Below are positions 8,708-18,131 of a DNA stretch of 64,000 nt, one piece after another (the stretch's first letter is position 1; every line of letters starts with the position of its first letter). The notes beneath the pieces were generated by a model. That model worked only from the letters and a program-made list of their open reading frames with translations. It was not told the origin of the DNA and ran no database searches. Origin of the DNA: JAMQKA01 sp034521835 (GTDB taxonomy: Bacteria > Bacteroidota > Rhodothermia > Balneolales > Balneolaceae); contig JAXHMA010000004.1 of the NCBI GenBank assembly GCA_034521835.1, positions 620,001-684,000 of the forward strand, written 5' to 3'. Both the position numbers and the translations under genes were made by a program.

Positions 8708-11700
8708 TTAAACACTCTCTTCCACAATTTCAATCTCCTCCTCACTCAACCCATAAAGCTCATACACAAGTTGGTTTGTTTCCGCTACCAAGTCACGGGT
8801 GTCGGCCTCAGGCTTCTTATTTTTGGCCTCAAGGATTTTTTTAACATTAATTTCTATTTGGTTAGCTTGCTTTTCTATAGGCAAATCTTGGGGATTTGGT
8901 ATTGGTAAATTATCTAAATCTTTGATTAAAACTTTTGGAAAAGCATCTTTAAATGCATTTGAAGAAGAATATTTATGGTAAAATGAAATAGCCTTTGAGC
9001 ATAATAAGCCTAATAAATATTCATGGGTTATTGTGTTTTTTACTTTTATCCCATCTACTGTATTTGAAAAAACCTGTTCACCTTCAACTATTGTCGCTGT
9101 CAATTTTCCTTTATTCGTTACTTCCCTAACCAAAATTCTTTTTCCTTCAAACCATTTGGGGGAGCGAGGTTCTGCAAGCCACTTACCGTATTTAACATAT
9201 TTACCTCTCCAGTTTAAACTATATCTTTCAAGATCTCTTCCACCTAATAAAGGTTTCCAATGCATTGACTCTTTTGTATCACTGTGAAAAGTTCTATTGT
9301 TAGATTCTTTTCCAGTTTGTTTTGGCTTCCCTTTACCTTTTTGGTAAATCTTAACTCCCCAAACAGTTTCCGCAAAGTCAGAAAGAGGTTGTGTTCTTTC
9401 TTTCATTTTGCTTATTACTTTAAAGATATCTGGATTAGAGTAAATAGGATAAACAAAGTCATTTTCTTCGCTAATTACTGATGGTTTAAATTTATATTGA
9501 GTTTTTTCTTGATCCCATCTTTCTATTAGCAGGTTGCTGTCAGTAGTATTGTTATTAAAAAAGATTAGAAGGGTCTCTACATTTGCTTCTTCAAATGTAT
9601 TTTGAGGTGCTATAATAATTTTATGCAGATCTAAATCATTAGTTATTAACTTCCGAAATTGCTTGTTGTATTTTGAGGCAATCCATGCTGAAGGAATAAT
9701 AAAGCTTCCCTTGCCATTCTCTGTTGAAATCTCTTTAGATTTTTCTATAAATAACGGATAAGTATCGACCTGATATTCAGCAGAGATATAAGTGTCTTTA
9801 AAGAATTGTATTTCATTTTCATTTATCTTGGCTCCATACGGCGGATTCCCAATCACGGCATCAAAACCGGTAAAGTTACCGTCCTCGTCCAGCACTTCGG
9901 GAAACTCGAACCGCCATTCAAAAGACTGATCGTAGAAGGTGGCATTTTCAAGCTCCTCTAATTCCTCTTCCAGCTTACCAATTTTCTTTTTGGTCTTTGC
10001 AATCTTCTTCTGCTCTTTTTTGTTCTTCTTATCGCCTTCAAAGAGGTCCAGCTTGGCTTCTTCTTTCATTAGCACTTCGCGCTGTTTCTTCAGCTTCTGT
10101 CGGACGGGATGCAATTCCTTGAGTCCCACCGAAAAACTCTCCTTAATAGCGTTGATCTGCTCTTTCAGGACTCGTTTGTCGTCTTGGTCGCCGGTTTCTT
10201 TATAGCTGCGAACGGCCTGTTTGTATTCTTCAATCGTCAGGTCATCATTGTTGGCTAGGATCTGGGAAAGGTCGGCATCCAGGTCAAAACGGCTTACCAG
10301 CGAGTTGCCCTGCTTGATGTTAATGTCAATATTAGGCAGTACTTCGAGCTGCTGAAAGTCCGTACTTTCTTTGTAGTAAGCATGTTTAAGCAGCTCAATC
10401 CATAGGCGCAGGCGGCAGATATTGACCGAGTTGGGATTGATGTCCACCCCGAACAAGCAGTTTTCAATAAGGATATTCTTTTCGCGGAACAGTGCTTTCT
10501 GCAGGCGCTGGGTGTCGGGGCCTACGGTACGTTCAATAGTTCCATTTTCTTTCCACTCCGAATGCACCCGGTATTCGAAAAAAGGATCTTGTCCCACCGC
10601 AATGCTGAGCTCATCATTGTCCACGCTGATCTCCACATCCCGAATGCGGTGGTTATCCTCATCCACAAAAATGCGCAGATCACTTTTCACGGCGATCAAC
10701 TCATTCAAGGCCGAAACCAAAAAGTGTCCGGACCCCACGGCCGGATCACAGATAGTGATACTATTTACAACCTCGTTGGCCTCAGGGTACGGAACTTCAT
10801 GGCGGGATATCTTCCCGGCCACATCATCAATTGTCTCGCACTCCCAGTCATCGTAGATTTCGTTAAACTTTTGTACCACCGCCCGGCGAATGGTCTCCCG
10901 GCACATATATTCGGTAATATAACCGGGCGTAAAAAACGACCCATCTTTATAGCCGTTGATCTTTTCAAAGATACGTCCCAGCACGGAGGCGTTAATGAGG
11001 GTCTTCGCCTCTTTCTGGACTTCCGCCGTGCCCTCGGTATTAAAGTTATAGGCATCAAGGAAGCGCAACAGGTATTCGAGAGCAGACAGCTTTTCTCCTT
11101 TAAGGCGCTGGCCATCACGGTTTCGGATTTTACTACGGTTATACACCGGCATCTCAAGTCCGTCCTCCAAAGCTGAAATAAAGATGGCGTCAGCCTCAAT
11201 ATCTGCCACATCAAACAACGAGCTGTTCAAGTAGGGGATATGACCAAAATGCTTGTTGATGCGCTTGGAGCGATCCTCCACAGGGACGGCCAATACCTGG
11301 AAGAAGAGTTTATTTAGGCCATCATATTCATCAATGTCGCGATGGCTTAAAAAACGGAACCGATCATCTTCTCGGTGATATTTGTAGAGCTGCGCTTCCA
11401 GCAGTTTCAGAAATAGAATGCGGTTAATCCAGGTGATCAATAACTGGATAGCCACATTAAATAGCTGCTCATCTTCATCGTCTCCAAACTCTTTGCGATT
11501 GGGCAGTCGGGATAACACATTCAGGCTTTTGAGCTGGGTGATCGTATTTTCAATCAGCGAAGCGTGCTGGCGATTTTCCTCATCCAGCCGGGTAATATAG
11601 TGCGTGCCTTTCTCTTTGTACTCTTTGAGTCCCATGATATAGAGCAACTCACGATAAAACGCTTTGTTGAGCTCATTGCTGTCGCTGGCAAAAGGTTGCT

Positions 11701-12463
11701 TGAGCAGGTGGGTAGGCGTAAACAGTTTAAAGACCGGAACTAACTTTTTCTGCTCGTCGCGGCTGAGCTCGTCTTTTTCCAGCAGCTTTCGATACCTGCT
11801 CAGATCTAAGGCAGCTGCCTTAATGTTTGCCTCAAGCTCATCCACAAATTTCGCCAGGTGATCATAGACAAACTGCGTGCGGGAACTTACTTTTTGGCCC
11901 TGTTTCCACTCCTCATACCAGCCGGTCAGCTTCTTCGATTCATAGAAATGACGCTCGAAATCCTGGGCGTCGAAGACATACCAGCTGTACACATCGGTAA
12001 TGATGATGTGTTTAATATCTTCATTGCCGTTATCGATGCGTTCCCGAAGATAGTAGAGGATGGATTCGTGAAAGGCCTTGCGGTTCAGGTCGTCCCCGGT
12101 AATCATTTCCGAACTGTTGGACGGGCGCTTGGCTTCAATGATCACGCCGACATTCGACTTTCGGGTTTTGCCATTATGGATGGCCAGATCCTGTCGCTCT
12201 TTGGTGTTGATGTAATGGTCTTCTTCAAAATTGGTGTTGCTGAAGAACGGCTTAATCAGATTTTTCAGGTGTTCCTCGGATTCGCCTTCCTCGACGGCAT
12301 CGTCAGCCTGATTCAATAGCTTTAACAGCCGCTGGCGAAAGGTTTCGAATTGGGTCTCGGTGATCGACTCTTGTAGGAACGCATTGTCAACAGCTCGTCT
12401 TGGGGATATGGTCTCTATCTGCATCTGTAAATCGTTAAAAACCAACTTTTTGTTTGTCCTCAT
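8708..12463 (-). CDS. Type IIG restriction-modification enzyme (fused nuclease, N6-adenine methyltransferase, specificity domain)
   Basis: A single polypeptide of about 1251 residues. Near the N-terminus a PD-(D/E)xK-like motif is visible (QDLAIHNG then VIIEAKRP, about 93-112). The Eco57I-type methyltransferase follows, with motif I DPAVGSGHF at about 574 and catalytic NPPYG at about 870. A charged coiled-coil-rich insert (KKNKKEQKKIAKTKKKIGK) lies between them, and a TaqI/Eco57I-like target recognition region forms the C-terminus (KPLLGGRDLERY). Such enzymes cut and methylate the same asymmetric site, so no separate methylase is needed. The ATG at 12463 is preferred; the upstream TTG would add nine residues. 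BREX PglX is an alternative, but no other BREX genes are present. Confidence 0.85.
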   Translation of the reverse strand: MRTNKKLVFNDLQMQIETISPRRAVDNAFLQESITETQFETFRQRLLKLLNQADDAVEEGESEEHLKNLIKPFFSNTNFEEDHYINTKERQDLAIHNGKTRKSNVGVIIEAKRPSNSSEMITGDDLNRKAFHESILYYLRERIDNGNEDIKHIIITDVYSWYVFDAQDFERHFYESKKLTGWYEEWKQGQKVSSRTQFVYDHLAKFVDELEANIKAAALDLSRYRKLLEKDELSRDEQKKLVPVFKLFTPTHLLKQPFASDSNELNKAFYRELLYIMGLKEYKEKGTHYITRLDEENRQHASLIENTITQLKSLNVLSRLPNRKEFGDDEDEQLFNVAIQLLITWINRILFLKLLEAQLYKYHREDDRFRFLSHRDIDEYDGLNKLFFQVLAVPVEDRSKRINKHFGHIPYLNSSLFDVADIEADAIFISALEDGLEMPVYNRSKIRNRDGQRLKGEKLSALEYLLRFLDAYNFNTEGTAEVQKEAKTLINASVLGRIFEKINGYKDGSFFTPGYITEYMCRETIRRAVVQKFNEIYDDWECETIDDVAGKISRHEVPYPEANEVVNSITICDPAVGSGHFLVSALNELIAVKSDLRIFVDEDNHRIRDVEISVDNDELSIAVGQDPFFEYRVHSEWKENGTIERTVGPDTQRLQKALFREKNILIENCLFGVDINPNSVNICRLRLWIELLKHAYYKESTDFQQLEVLPNIDINIKQGNSLVSRFDLDADLSQILANNDDLTIEEYKQAVRSYKETGDQDDKRVLKEQINAIKESFSVGLKELHPVRQKLKKQREVLMKEEAKLDLFEGDKKNKKEQKKIAKTKKKIGKLEEELEELENATFYDQSFEWRFEFPEVLDEDGNFTGFDAVIGNPPYGAKINENEIQFFKDTYISAEYQVDTYPLFIEKSKEISTENGKGSFIIPSAWIASKYNKQFRKLITNDLDLHKIIIAPQNTFEEANVETLLIFFNNNTTDSNLLIERWDQEKTQYKFKPSVISEENDFVYPIYSNPDIFKVISKMKERTQPLSDFAETVWGVKIYQKGKGKPKQTGKESNNRTFHSDTKESMHWKPLLGGRDLERYSLNWRGKYVKYGKWLAEPRSPKWFEGKRILVREVTNKGKLTATIVEGEQVFSNTVDGIKVKNTITHEYLLGLLCSKAISFYHKYSSSNAFKDAFPKVLIKDLDNLPIPNPQDLPIEKQANQIEINVKKILEAKNKKPEADTRDLVAETNQLVYELYGLSEEEIEIVEESV

Positions 12464-12708
12464 TCTAAGAACTGGGAGGGGAAAGAGCAAAAAGATAGAT
12501 ATAGGTAAGAATGTTATTTGATGGGTATTTTTCCAAATGGTTTATATATGAAAGATTTGGTGTCTTAAAATTGGGAACCTACCGTGGATTGGTTTAGCGG
12601 TCATTTATCTCGTTTTTTAATGGAAGTAGGGCGCAAGTGTTATGTGATGTCACATTTCGAGCCGCAATTTCGTCTATTAATGTTAAGTCGAATAAAGAGA
12701 TCAAAATT

Positions 12709-13284
12709 ATGGAACAGACGAAAGCGGCGGCATCGAAAGTTTCCAATACAGAAACACCCAGAATTGAGCCCATTGAAAAACCAAGCAGTATTAAGTTGAA
12801 GCTTGCCTATTGGTTTACCAAACAGCAGATGGGCAAAGTGATTACTCCACTAAAAGTTGTACAAGCGCGAATACCCAAAACACTTTCTGTGTCTCAAAAG
12901 ATGATGGGAGCAGAAGATAACCTCTCTCTTCCTGATGATCTTATTTTCTTTATCAAGAGCTACGTATCTACACTGAATGGGTGTGCATTTTGCATTGATT
13001 TGGCCAAAGCAGGTGTGGAGGATGAGAGAACGGTTAAAAAGTATGAACAGTTGCTGAACTATGAATCCGCTGACGAGTTTAACAAAGCAGAGAAAGCGGC
13101 GCTGAAGTTTGTTGAACAAGCAACATGTAACAAAGAAGTTTCCGAAGAGGTTTTTGAGAGGGTAAATCGATATTTCAATGATCAGGAAATTGTTGAAATG
13201 ACGTGGTTAAATGCTACTCAAAACTACTATAACCTGATTAACAAGCCCTTAAAAATTGGGTCTGATAATCTATGCAACGTATAA
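12709..13284 (+). CDS. Carboxymuconolactone decarboxylase-family (AhpD-like) protein
   Basis: The ATG at 12709 (MEQTKAAASK) is chosen because it directly precedes conserved sequence; a longer frame from 12637 has no support. The 191-residue protein carries the AhpD-fold redox motif NGCAFCIDLAKAG (CxxC plus downstream residues), typical of alkylhydroperoxidase-like proteins that handle peroxides or thiol redox reactions. It ends ten bases before a SigJ-type sigma factor gene. In many bacteria this pairing links the sigma factor to oxidative stress or to regulation of the CMD protein. The exact substrate is unknown. Confidence 0.85.
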   Translation: MEQTKAAASKVSNTETPRIEPIEKPSSIKLKLAYWFTKQQMGKVITPLKVVQARIPKTLSVSQKMMGAEDNLSLPDDLIFFIKSYVSTLNGCAFCIDLAKAGVEDERTVKKYEQLLNYESADEFNKAEKAALKFVEQATCNKEVSEEVFERVNRYFNDQEIVEMTWLNATQNYYNLINKPLKIGSDNLCNV

Positions 13285-13294
13285 CCTTCTTGTA

Positions 13295-14143
13295 ATGAAT
13301 AAAGAAGAAGCTTTTCAACAAAATCGTTCTGAGCTAGTTAATATTGCCTATGGTATGCTGGGTAATCTTTCTGACGCCCAGGATATTGTACAGGATGCAT
13401 ATATCAAATGGGATGATGTAAATATTGAAAAGGTTGATAATCCCAGGACCTATCTTAAGACCATCGTGTCCCGGTTATGTATTGACAGGTTCAGGTCAGC
13501 CAAGCACCAAAGAGAAGAATACATTGGGCCGTGGCTGCCTCAGCCAGTGGCAGATTCAGATGGCGAATTGCCGGATTCCAATATTCAGCTCCATGATCAA
13601 CTAACGATTGCATTGCTGCATGTATTGGAAAATCTGTCTGCAGACCAACGGGCGATCTATCTTCTGCATGATGTATTCGATTATCCATTCTCAGAAATTG
13701 CCGAACTACTAGGTAAAAAGTCGGCAACATGTAGGAAAGCTGCCCAAAGAGCCAGAGAAAGCATTAAGAGTAATAATCCTCCAGAAGCTTCATCCTTTCA
13801 GGAATCCGAGCAAATAGTAGAAGATTTTATCGAGGCACTTCGCTCGAGGGATATCACAAAGCTACAGCAATTAATTACCGATGATGCAGTCATGTATTCT
13901 GATGGAGGAGGGAAAGCCAATGCGGTTCCAAAACCTGTTGAAAGCCTGGACAAGGTGAGCAAGTTCTTGATTAGCATAGCCAATAAAACGGCCGGACAAG
14001 TTAGTATTGAACAAACTATCGTTAACAACCGACCTGGATTTCGTGCCTATATGGATGGACAGCTTCAAAGCATTTGGTCTTTCGATATTCAAGATAGGCA
14101 AATACGTAAAATATTCTCAATTTTGAATCCCGACAAGCTATAG
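13295..14143 (+). CDS. SigJ-type ECF RNA polymerase sigma factor
   Basis: The 282-residue product has a sigma70 region 2 (ELVNIAYGMLGNLSDAQDIVQDAYIKW) and a region 4 helix-turn-helix (AIYLLHDVFDYPFSEIAELLGKKSATCRKAAQRARE). A C-terminal SnoaL-like domain (about 180-280, VEDFIEALRSRD through IFSILNPDKL) is characteristic of the SigJ/ECF41 class, where it acts as an intramolecular regulator instead of a separate anti-sigma factor. The gene follows the CMD-family gene by ten bases, the usual ECF41 arrangement. The ATG at 13295 gives the conserved N-terminus MNKEEAFQQNRSELV. Confidence 0.9.
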   Translation: MNKEEAFQQNRSELVNIAYGMLGNLSDAQDIVQDAYIKWDDVNIEKVDNPRTYLKTIVSRLCIDRFRSAKHQREEYIGPWLPQPVADSDGELPDSNIQLHDQLTIALLHVLENLSADQRAIYLLHDVFDYPFSEIAELLGKKSATCRKAAQRARESIKSNNPPEASSFQESEQIVEDFIEALRSRDITKLQQLITDDAVMYSDGGGKANAVPKPVESLDKVSKFLISIANKTAGQVSIEQTIVNNRPGFRAYMDGQLQSIWSFDIQDRQIRKIFSILNPDKL

Positions 14144-14187
14144 AATTCTGCTAATAACTTAACACAAAAATTAGTAAAACTTATTTA

Positions 14188-14736
14188 TTATAATGTCACA
14201 GCCAGCGATTTCATCCCAATCTGCTTTGCCACAAAATAGGTCGAATTCCCATCGATTATATCAAAAAGACCTATTTCTTCTGCATTTGGTCTAATAGAAA
14301 TAGGCTTTCTCTTGTGTATTACTTTCTGATAAGCCTGTCTCATGTAGATAAACCCGTTGGCAATTCCTTTCGGGCGTTTTCTTGTCGGGCGAAGCCAGCT
14401 AATAGGTATAATGGCCGTAGCTTTATCCATATCGAAAAAACGATCTAGACGATTGGGATCCATGCAGAACATACGCTGGTAGTTTTGAAGATACGTCCCA
14501 ACTTGTCCCATATCGAGCCAACCGGTTAGCGGGATCTCAAAACCATCCTCATTTATATAATTCACCTGAATGCATTGCCCCGTTTCATCTATATATAGAT
14601 GAAGTTCGTTGAAATCATGATACTGGCGATTTATTTCATCTACTTTTGTCGACAGATGTTCAGTTGAAATAGATGGTTTTCTCACTTTTTGTTGGGTAAT
14701 CGGCATTCCATCTACACGGTTATAGGTTTTCGCCAT
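14188..14736 (-). CDS. Hypothetical protein of the integrated element
   Basis: I do not recognise a family. The ATG at 14736 (MAKTYNRVDGMP) gives 182 residues; the longer frame to 14829 overlaps the previous gene much more. The C-terminal half (LRPTRKRPKGIANGFIYMRQAYQKVIHKRK) is basic. The start overlaps the end of the small upstream protein by 17 bp, suggesting translational coupling. It is the last gene of the leftward element operon and lies 45 bp from the convergent sigma factor gene. Confidence 0.55.
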   Translation of the reverse strand: MAKTYNRVDGMPITQQKVRKPSISTEHLSTKVDEINRQYHDFNELHLYIDETGQCIQVNYINEDGFEIPLTGWLDMGQVGTYLQNYQRMFCMDPNRLDRFFDMDKATAIIPISWLRPTRKRPKGIANGFIYMRQAYQKVIHKRKPISIRPNAEEIGLFDIIDGNSTYFVAKQIGMKSLAVTL

Positions 14737-15007
14737 GCGGATTCTCCCGGATAAGGGTGATAAGATAATCCACCTCCGATTTGCGGCATAGCTTAATCGC
14801 CTTTCGCCCGTTCTTGATATTCCGGCCATAGCTGCGGACCGTCATCATCTTGCGATAGCCGCACCGGTAGAAGGTCGTGCGGGAGATACGACCAAGTTGC
14901 TCGCATATGTAGCTGATTGCCTCCCCGATCGTCATGAAGTCTTCATTATCGGACGGGTTGTTCGGGACTGGAGATAACGGGTTATCAGGATTTTCAAAAT
15001 TAGACAT
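14720..15007 (-). CDS. Small putative DNA-binding protein of the integrated element
   Basis: The 95-residue frame starts MSNFENPDNP with a proline/asparagine-rich disordered N-terminus. A likely helix-turn-helix follows (DFMTIGEAISYICEQLGRISRTTFYRCG) and then a basic segment (YGRNIKNGRKAIKLCRKSEVDYLI), resembling AlpA/excisionase-type proteins. Its promoter side faces the TTCTTAG repeat array at 15021-15253, so it could bind or regulate that region. The binding role is inference from composition and position. Confidence 0.5.
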   Translation of the reverse strand: MSNFENPDNPLSPVPNNPSDNEDFMTIGEAISYICEQLGRISRTTFYRCGYRKMMTVRSYGRNIKNGRKAIKLCRKSEVDYLITLIRENPHGENL

Positions 15008-15020
15008 AGTCTTTCTTATT

Positions 15021-15253
15021 TTCTTAGATGTCATAGTTAAGAGTAGTAAAAACAGGTATCTGGTTGCCTAAGAAATCGCCAAAGATCCATCTTATGTTTC
15101 TTAGGCCCACCTTAGAGTTCTTAGGCAGTTCTTAGGTGATTTCTTAGATATATTATTATTAACTAACTTATTATTTATTATATACTTATAGGGTGCCGTT
15201 TTGGTGGAGAAATGAGGACCTAAGAAAATAAGACGCCTTTTTTAAATTCTTAG
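15021..15253. repeat. Iteron-like TTCTTAG(G) array, candidate element origin
   Basis: Eight copies of the core TTCTTAG(G) occur in 233 bp. Direct copies are at 15021, 15098, 15118, 15129, 15141 and 15247, and inverted copies (CCTAAGAA) at 15067 and 15219. A strongly AT-rich stretch of TTATTATTAAC-like sequence lies between them at about 15148-15190. Repeats beside a melting region and next to a P-loop replication gene are typical of plasmid and phage origins. No gene of any length fits here. A repressor operator cluster is the alternative. Confidence 0.5.
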
Positions 15254-15354
15254 ATAATCTCATTTTTCCCGGAAATTCCGCTAAAATGGCGGCGAATGTT
15301 CTGAACCATCCGTTGCAATGCGGTCGTCGGTCCTTTGGGCTTGTTGTTTCATCA

Positions 15355-17418
15355 TCATGGCTGCTTCCTCTCGTTTGCCAAAAGCGCGAAGCCAGGAGGG
15401 GTGATATTCTTTCTGGGGATATGATACCCGTGTCGGTTTTCCTGGACGGTTCCTTTGAGGGGATCATCGTAGCTGTAATAATTGGTCTTTGCCTTCCCGT
15501 TCAGGTCCAGGGTTTCAATCTCTTCTCGGATAATATCCTGGCTGATATACTCCCGGCCCTTGTTGTAGGTGGTGTAGGCGTCCCAGATGCCACTCCAGTA
15601 CATCACCAGCCCATCCTTGCTGTTCCACCCGTAGTAGCGTCTGGGCAGCTCCCCGTTATCATTCATGATTTCAATACTGGCCAGGAACTGTTGCAGAGGC
15701 GTTTGGTGGACTTCTTTCTCCGCTGAATTCGCTAAAAACGTGACCCCATAGCGGAATATCTCCCTAGAGGTGCGACTGTCCCGGAGCAGCTGCTGCATCT
15801 GCTGGCGATCCTCCGGGCTTACCGTCTTGTTACTGCCTTCGGCCTCGGACTGTTGGACAAATTCCGCGAACTGGACATCACTGGGCCGGCTTACAAACAG
15901 ATCCACGGTAATAAGGGCCGCCATATTTTCGATTTGGCGGTCTTTAATCTGGAACCGAACCCCTTCCTGGTCGCTTCTCCGTTCCAACTCATCCTCCACC
16001 GCTTCGGTAAGCAGGCGTTTGATCCACTGCAGCTCGCTTTTGAACAGCTCGCGATTGAAGTCGTTAAAGCTGTACAGCAGGGACAGGAACAGTCGCTGCA
16101 TATCTTTTTTATGGCTGTCGAACCACCACAGGTTTTGTATGGAGCCGCGTTTGTCCTTGGCGTATTCAATCATAATGCACCGGGAGCGGAAGTGGTCTTC
16201 GGTCGGCTTATAGTTCGATATAAACATGAGTTGCGAGCGGACGGGGCTCCAGGCGTTCTTGGAGCGGTCGTGAGCCGCACTTACCCCACGTTGTCGCAAT
16301 TCGTACCACATGTTAAATACCTGTGGCGTGATCTTGCCTTTGCCGGGCACAAACTCATCCATGATGACCGGGATCTTGCTGTGGTTGGCCAGCTTGTTTT
16401 CGGCGGATTTGAGGGTGGGATTGGAATCCACGTCCGTAAAGGATTGGCCGAAGAAGTTGAGCATGATCTGCGAGAGCTGCCCCTTACCGGTGGAAGGCTC
16501 CCCAAACAGGTACAGGAAGACCACATGTTTGAACACATCGTAGATCTCATCAAAAAACAGGAAGGAGAGCATGTAGGAGAATACCAGGTAGCCTTCCGCT
16601 TTCTTCTCGGGCTGTTGCCCGGCGATGAGTTCCCCGAATTTATCCCGAACCGTATCGATGAAATAATGGAGTTCTTTACCGGTAAAAAGATGATGTTCTT
16701 CATTACTGTAGAATCCATCCGTAGCCGGTGACAGCTCAAACAGCGGTGCCGGTTCAATTCTGCCGGGCTTCACATAGAAGGTAGGCTCGGCAGCTACCAT
16801 GGGGAACAGCCCGGACTGCCGGTCGGGAGCGATCATATACTGCGGCTGGCGAAGGTGATCGTCGGGTATCGTGATCAGGGCATTGCGCGTCAGATAGAAC
16901 TTGTAGCCATGGTGCTCGACAAACCCGTAGTAGTTAAACTCATACACCGCCCGAGGCTGCCACCGGTTGCACAGGAAGCTCATAAAGAACAGGATCTCAT
17001 CATCGCTCTTAAACCGTGCCGACTGGTCAGAGTGGGTAAAGATCTGGATTTGGAAGGCTTTCTTGGACAGCAGGTCTTCCGGTTCCAGCACGAACAGCTC
17101 GCTCCGGGTGAGGGTGCGCGTTTCCGGGGTCAGCCAACTCACCTGGCATTCATACAGCGTGGAATCCCACTTCAGGGTTTCGGGATTGTAGCGGATGATC
17201 TTGGAATGAATCTCGATATCGAAGGTGCCGATCCGGCGACTGGTGCCATCGGTTTCATTGCGATACCAGCCAAAATCCAGGGGGTCGGAGCTGTCGACAT
17301 ATTCAAACGGTTCTTGCCAGTTAGCTGCTTCTACGGGATCTTGGCCGGTCGCGGGAACCTTCCCATTCTTATGTATTGGATCGGAAGGTAATTGTGGACC
17401 GTTTACTGGATGTGGCAT
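15355..17418 (-). CDS. P-loop primase/helicase-like replication protein of the integrated element
   Basis: The 687-residue protein has a central ATPase with a Walker A motif GEPSTGKGQ (about 304-312) and a Walker B-like VIMDEF (about 351). A sensor-like segment (RSQLMFISNY) follows, resembling the SF3/VirE-type replication helicases of phages, satellites and plasmids. The N-terminal 300 residues may hold a divergent primase-like region (GTFDIEIHS). It lies directly beside the iteron array and overlaps the upstream 73-residue gene by 16 bp. It probably drives replication of the excised element. No primase catalytic motif could be confirmed. Confidence 0.65.
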   Translation of the reverse strand: MPHPVNGPQLPSDPIHKNGKVPATGQDPVEAANWQEPFEYVDSSDPLDFGWYRNETDGTSRRIGTFDIEIHSKIIRYNPETLKWDSTLYECQVSWLTPETRTLTRSELFVLEPEDLLSKKAFQIQIFTHSDQSARFKSDDEILFFMSFLCNRWQPRAVYEFNYYGFVEHHGYKFYLTRNALITIPDDHLRQPQYMIAPDRQSGLFPMVAAEPTFYVKPGRIEPAPLFELSPATDGFYSNEEHHLFTGKELHYFIDTVRDKFGELIAGQQPEKKAEGYLVFSYMLSFLFFDEIYDVFKHVVFLYLFGEPSTGKGQLSQIMLNFFGQSFTDVDSNPTLKSAENKLANHSKIPVIMDEFVPGKGKITPQVFNMWYELRQRGVSAAHDRSKNAWSPVRSQLMFISNYKPTEDHFRSRCIMIEYAKDKRGSIQNLWWFDSHKKDMQRLFLSLLYSFNDFNRELFKSELQWIKRLLTEAVEDELERRSDQEGVRFQIKDRQIENMAALITVDLFVSRPSDVQFAEFVQQSEAEGSNKTVSPEDRQQMQQLLRDSRTSREIFRYGVTFLANSAEKEVHQTPLQQFLASIEIMNDNGELPRRYYGWNSKDGLVMYWSGIWDAYTTYNKGREYISQDIIREEIETLDLNGKAKTNYYSYDDPLKGTVQENRHGYHIPRKNITPPGFALLANERKQP

Positions 17419-17624
17419 GCCTTCCGGGATTGGGATTTCAGAATATAGTGCTCGCTGACGTACCGGGGCTTATACAGGTCGCCATACCCGTACATGACCC
17501 ACAGGCCAAAGCCTTCTGCGAGCTGGGTTTCAATAATTTTGACCGTCTCACGCCGGCAAGTGCCATCCGCGTCGGTGAATTCAATGGTATCGCCCAGGGT
17601 AAATTTTGTTTCGATGGTGCTCAT
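17403..17624 (-). CDS. Small hypothetical protein (73 aa) of the integrated element
   Basis: No family is recognised. The product (MSTIETKFTLGDTIEF...) looks like a small beta-rich fold and ends in a basic tail. It overlaps the replication gene start by 16 bp and lies 11 bp downstream of the next gene, so all three are probably one transcript. Such small accessory proteins are common beside satellite replication genes. Function unknown. Confidence 0.55.
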   Translation of the reverse strand: MSTIETKFTLGDTIEFTDADGTCRRETVKIIETQLAEGFGLWVMYGYGDLYKPRYVSEHYILKSQSRKACHIQ

Positions 17625-17635
17625 AATCCCGATAG

Positions 17636-17953
17636 TTACGGCTGATGGGACTCAGCCAGTTCCAGTTGTATGCCTTTTACGGCCTGCAGGGCCTGCGAGG
17701 AGAGCCCGAAGGATTCTTCCAGTCGTTGCTGCAACTGACTGGTGGGGATACCTAGGGCTTGTTCCATCGCACACAAGCGCCCATCGGAGATATAGTAGGG
17801 TTTTTTAAACCACTGGCGGAAGGCATTGAGCCGGACGTCGGGGAACACCTCGCCACGAAACTCATTATAGGAGTCGTGCTGACGGAAAATTTCTCGTTTA
17901 ATTAAGGCCAGTCGAATGCGGTTGATTTCGAATTTGGTAATAGGTCCGTTCAT
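17636..17953 (-). CDS. Hypothetical protein, first gene of leftward element operon
   Basis: The 105-residue protein starts MNGPITKFEINRIRLALIKRE and is helical. The segment WFKKPYYISDGRLCAMEQALGIPTSQLQQRLEE resembles the second half of a helix-turn-helix/Cro-like fold, so a regulatory role at the divergent promoter is possible but unproven. It lies opposite the rightward repressor gene, separated by 178 bp, as lysis-lysogeny switch genes often do. Confidence 0.55.
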   Translation of the reverse strand: MNGPITKFEINRIRLALIKREIFRQHDSYNEFRGEVFPDVRLNAFRQWFKKPYYISDGRLCAMEQALGIPTSQLQQRLEESFGLSSQALQAVKGIQLELAESHQP

Positions 17954-18131
17954 CGGTTAATACTCTTTTAAAATGTTTAGGTAAATGGTATAATCATGGG
18001 CGGCATCGGCCCTCGAAACCGATACCCACCGGGGTAAGGTAGTGACGGGATAGCATCAAAAACAATTAAAATTGTTGCGATAGGAACTATTATAAGAAGG
18101 GCCTCGTTCCATTTGCAATAGAAACAACCAC
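17954..18131. promoter_or_regulatory. Divergent promoter/operator region between element operon and repressor
   Basis: This 178-bp gap separates the leftward replication operon from the rightward repressor gene, the usual place for operators. A GGTATCG/CGATACC-like half-site pair can be seen near 18000-18030. No strong promoter consensus could be assigned by eye. Confidence 0.35.

Noticed and set aside
10562..12319. Long rightward ORFs opposite the type IIG enzyme gene
   Set aside because: They are antisense shadows of a strongly conserved coding frame.
8708..12463. BREX PglX methyltransferase
   Set aside because: No BrxA/B/C/L or PglZ genes are present, and an N-terminal nuclease motif fits a type IIG enzyme better.
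15186..15467. 93-residue leftward ORF over the iteron region and replication gene end
   Set aside because: It is out of frame with the well-supported replication protein and its sequence is low in protein-like features.
15286..17391. Rightward ORFs up to 292 residues opposite the replication protein
   Set aside because: The GC-rich third positions of the real leftward gene create antisense frames; their residues show no motif.
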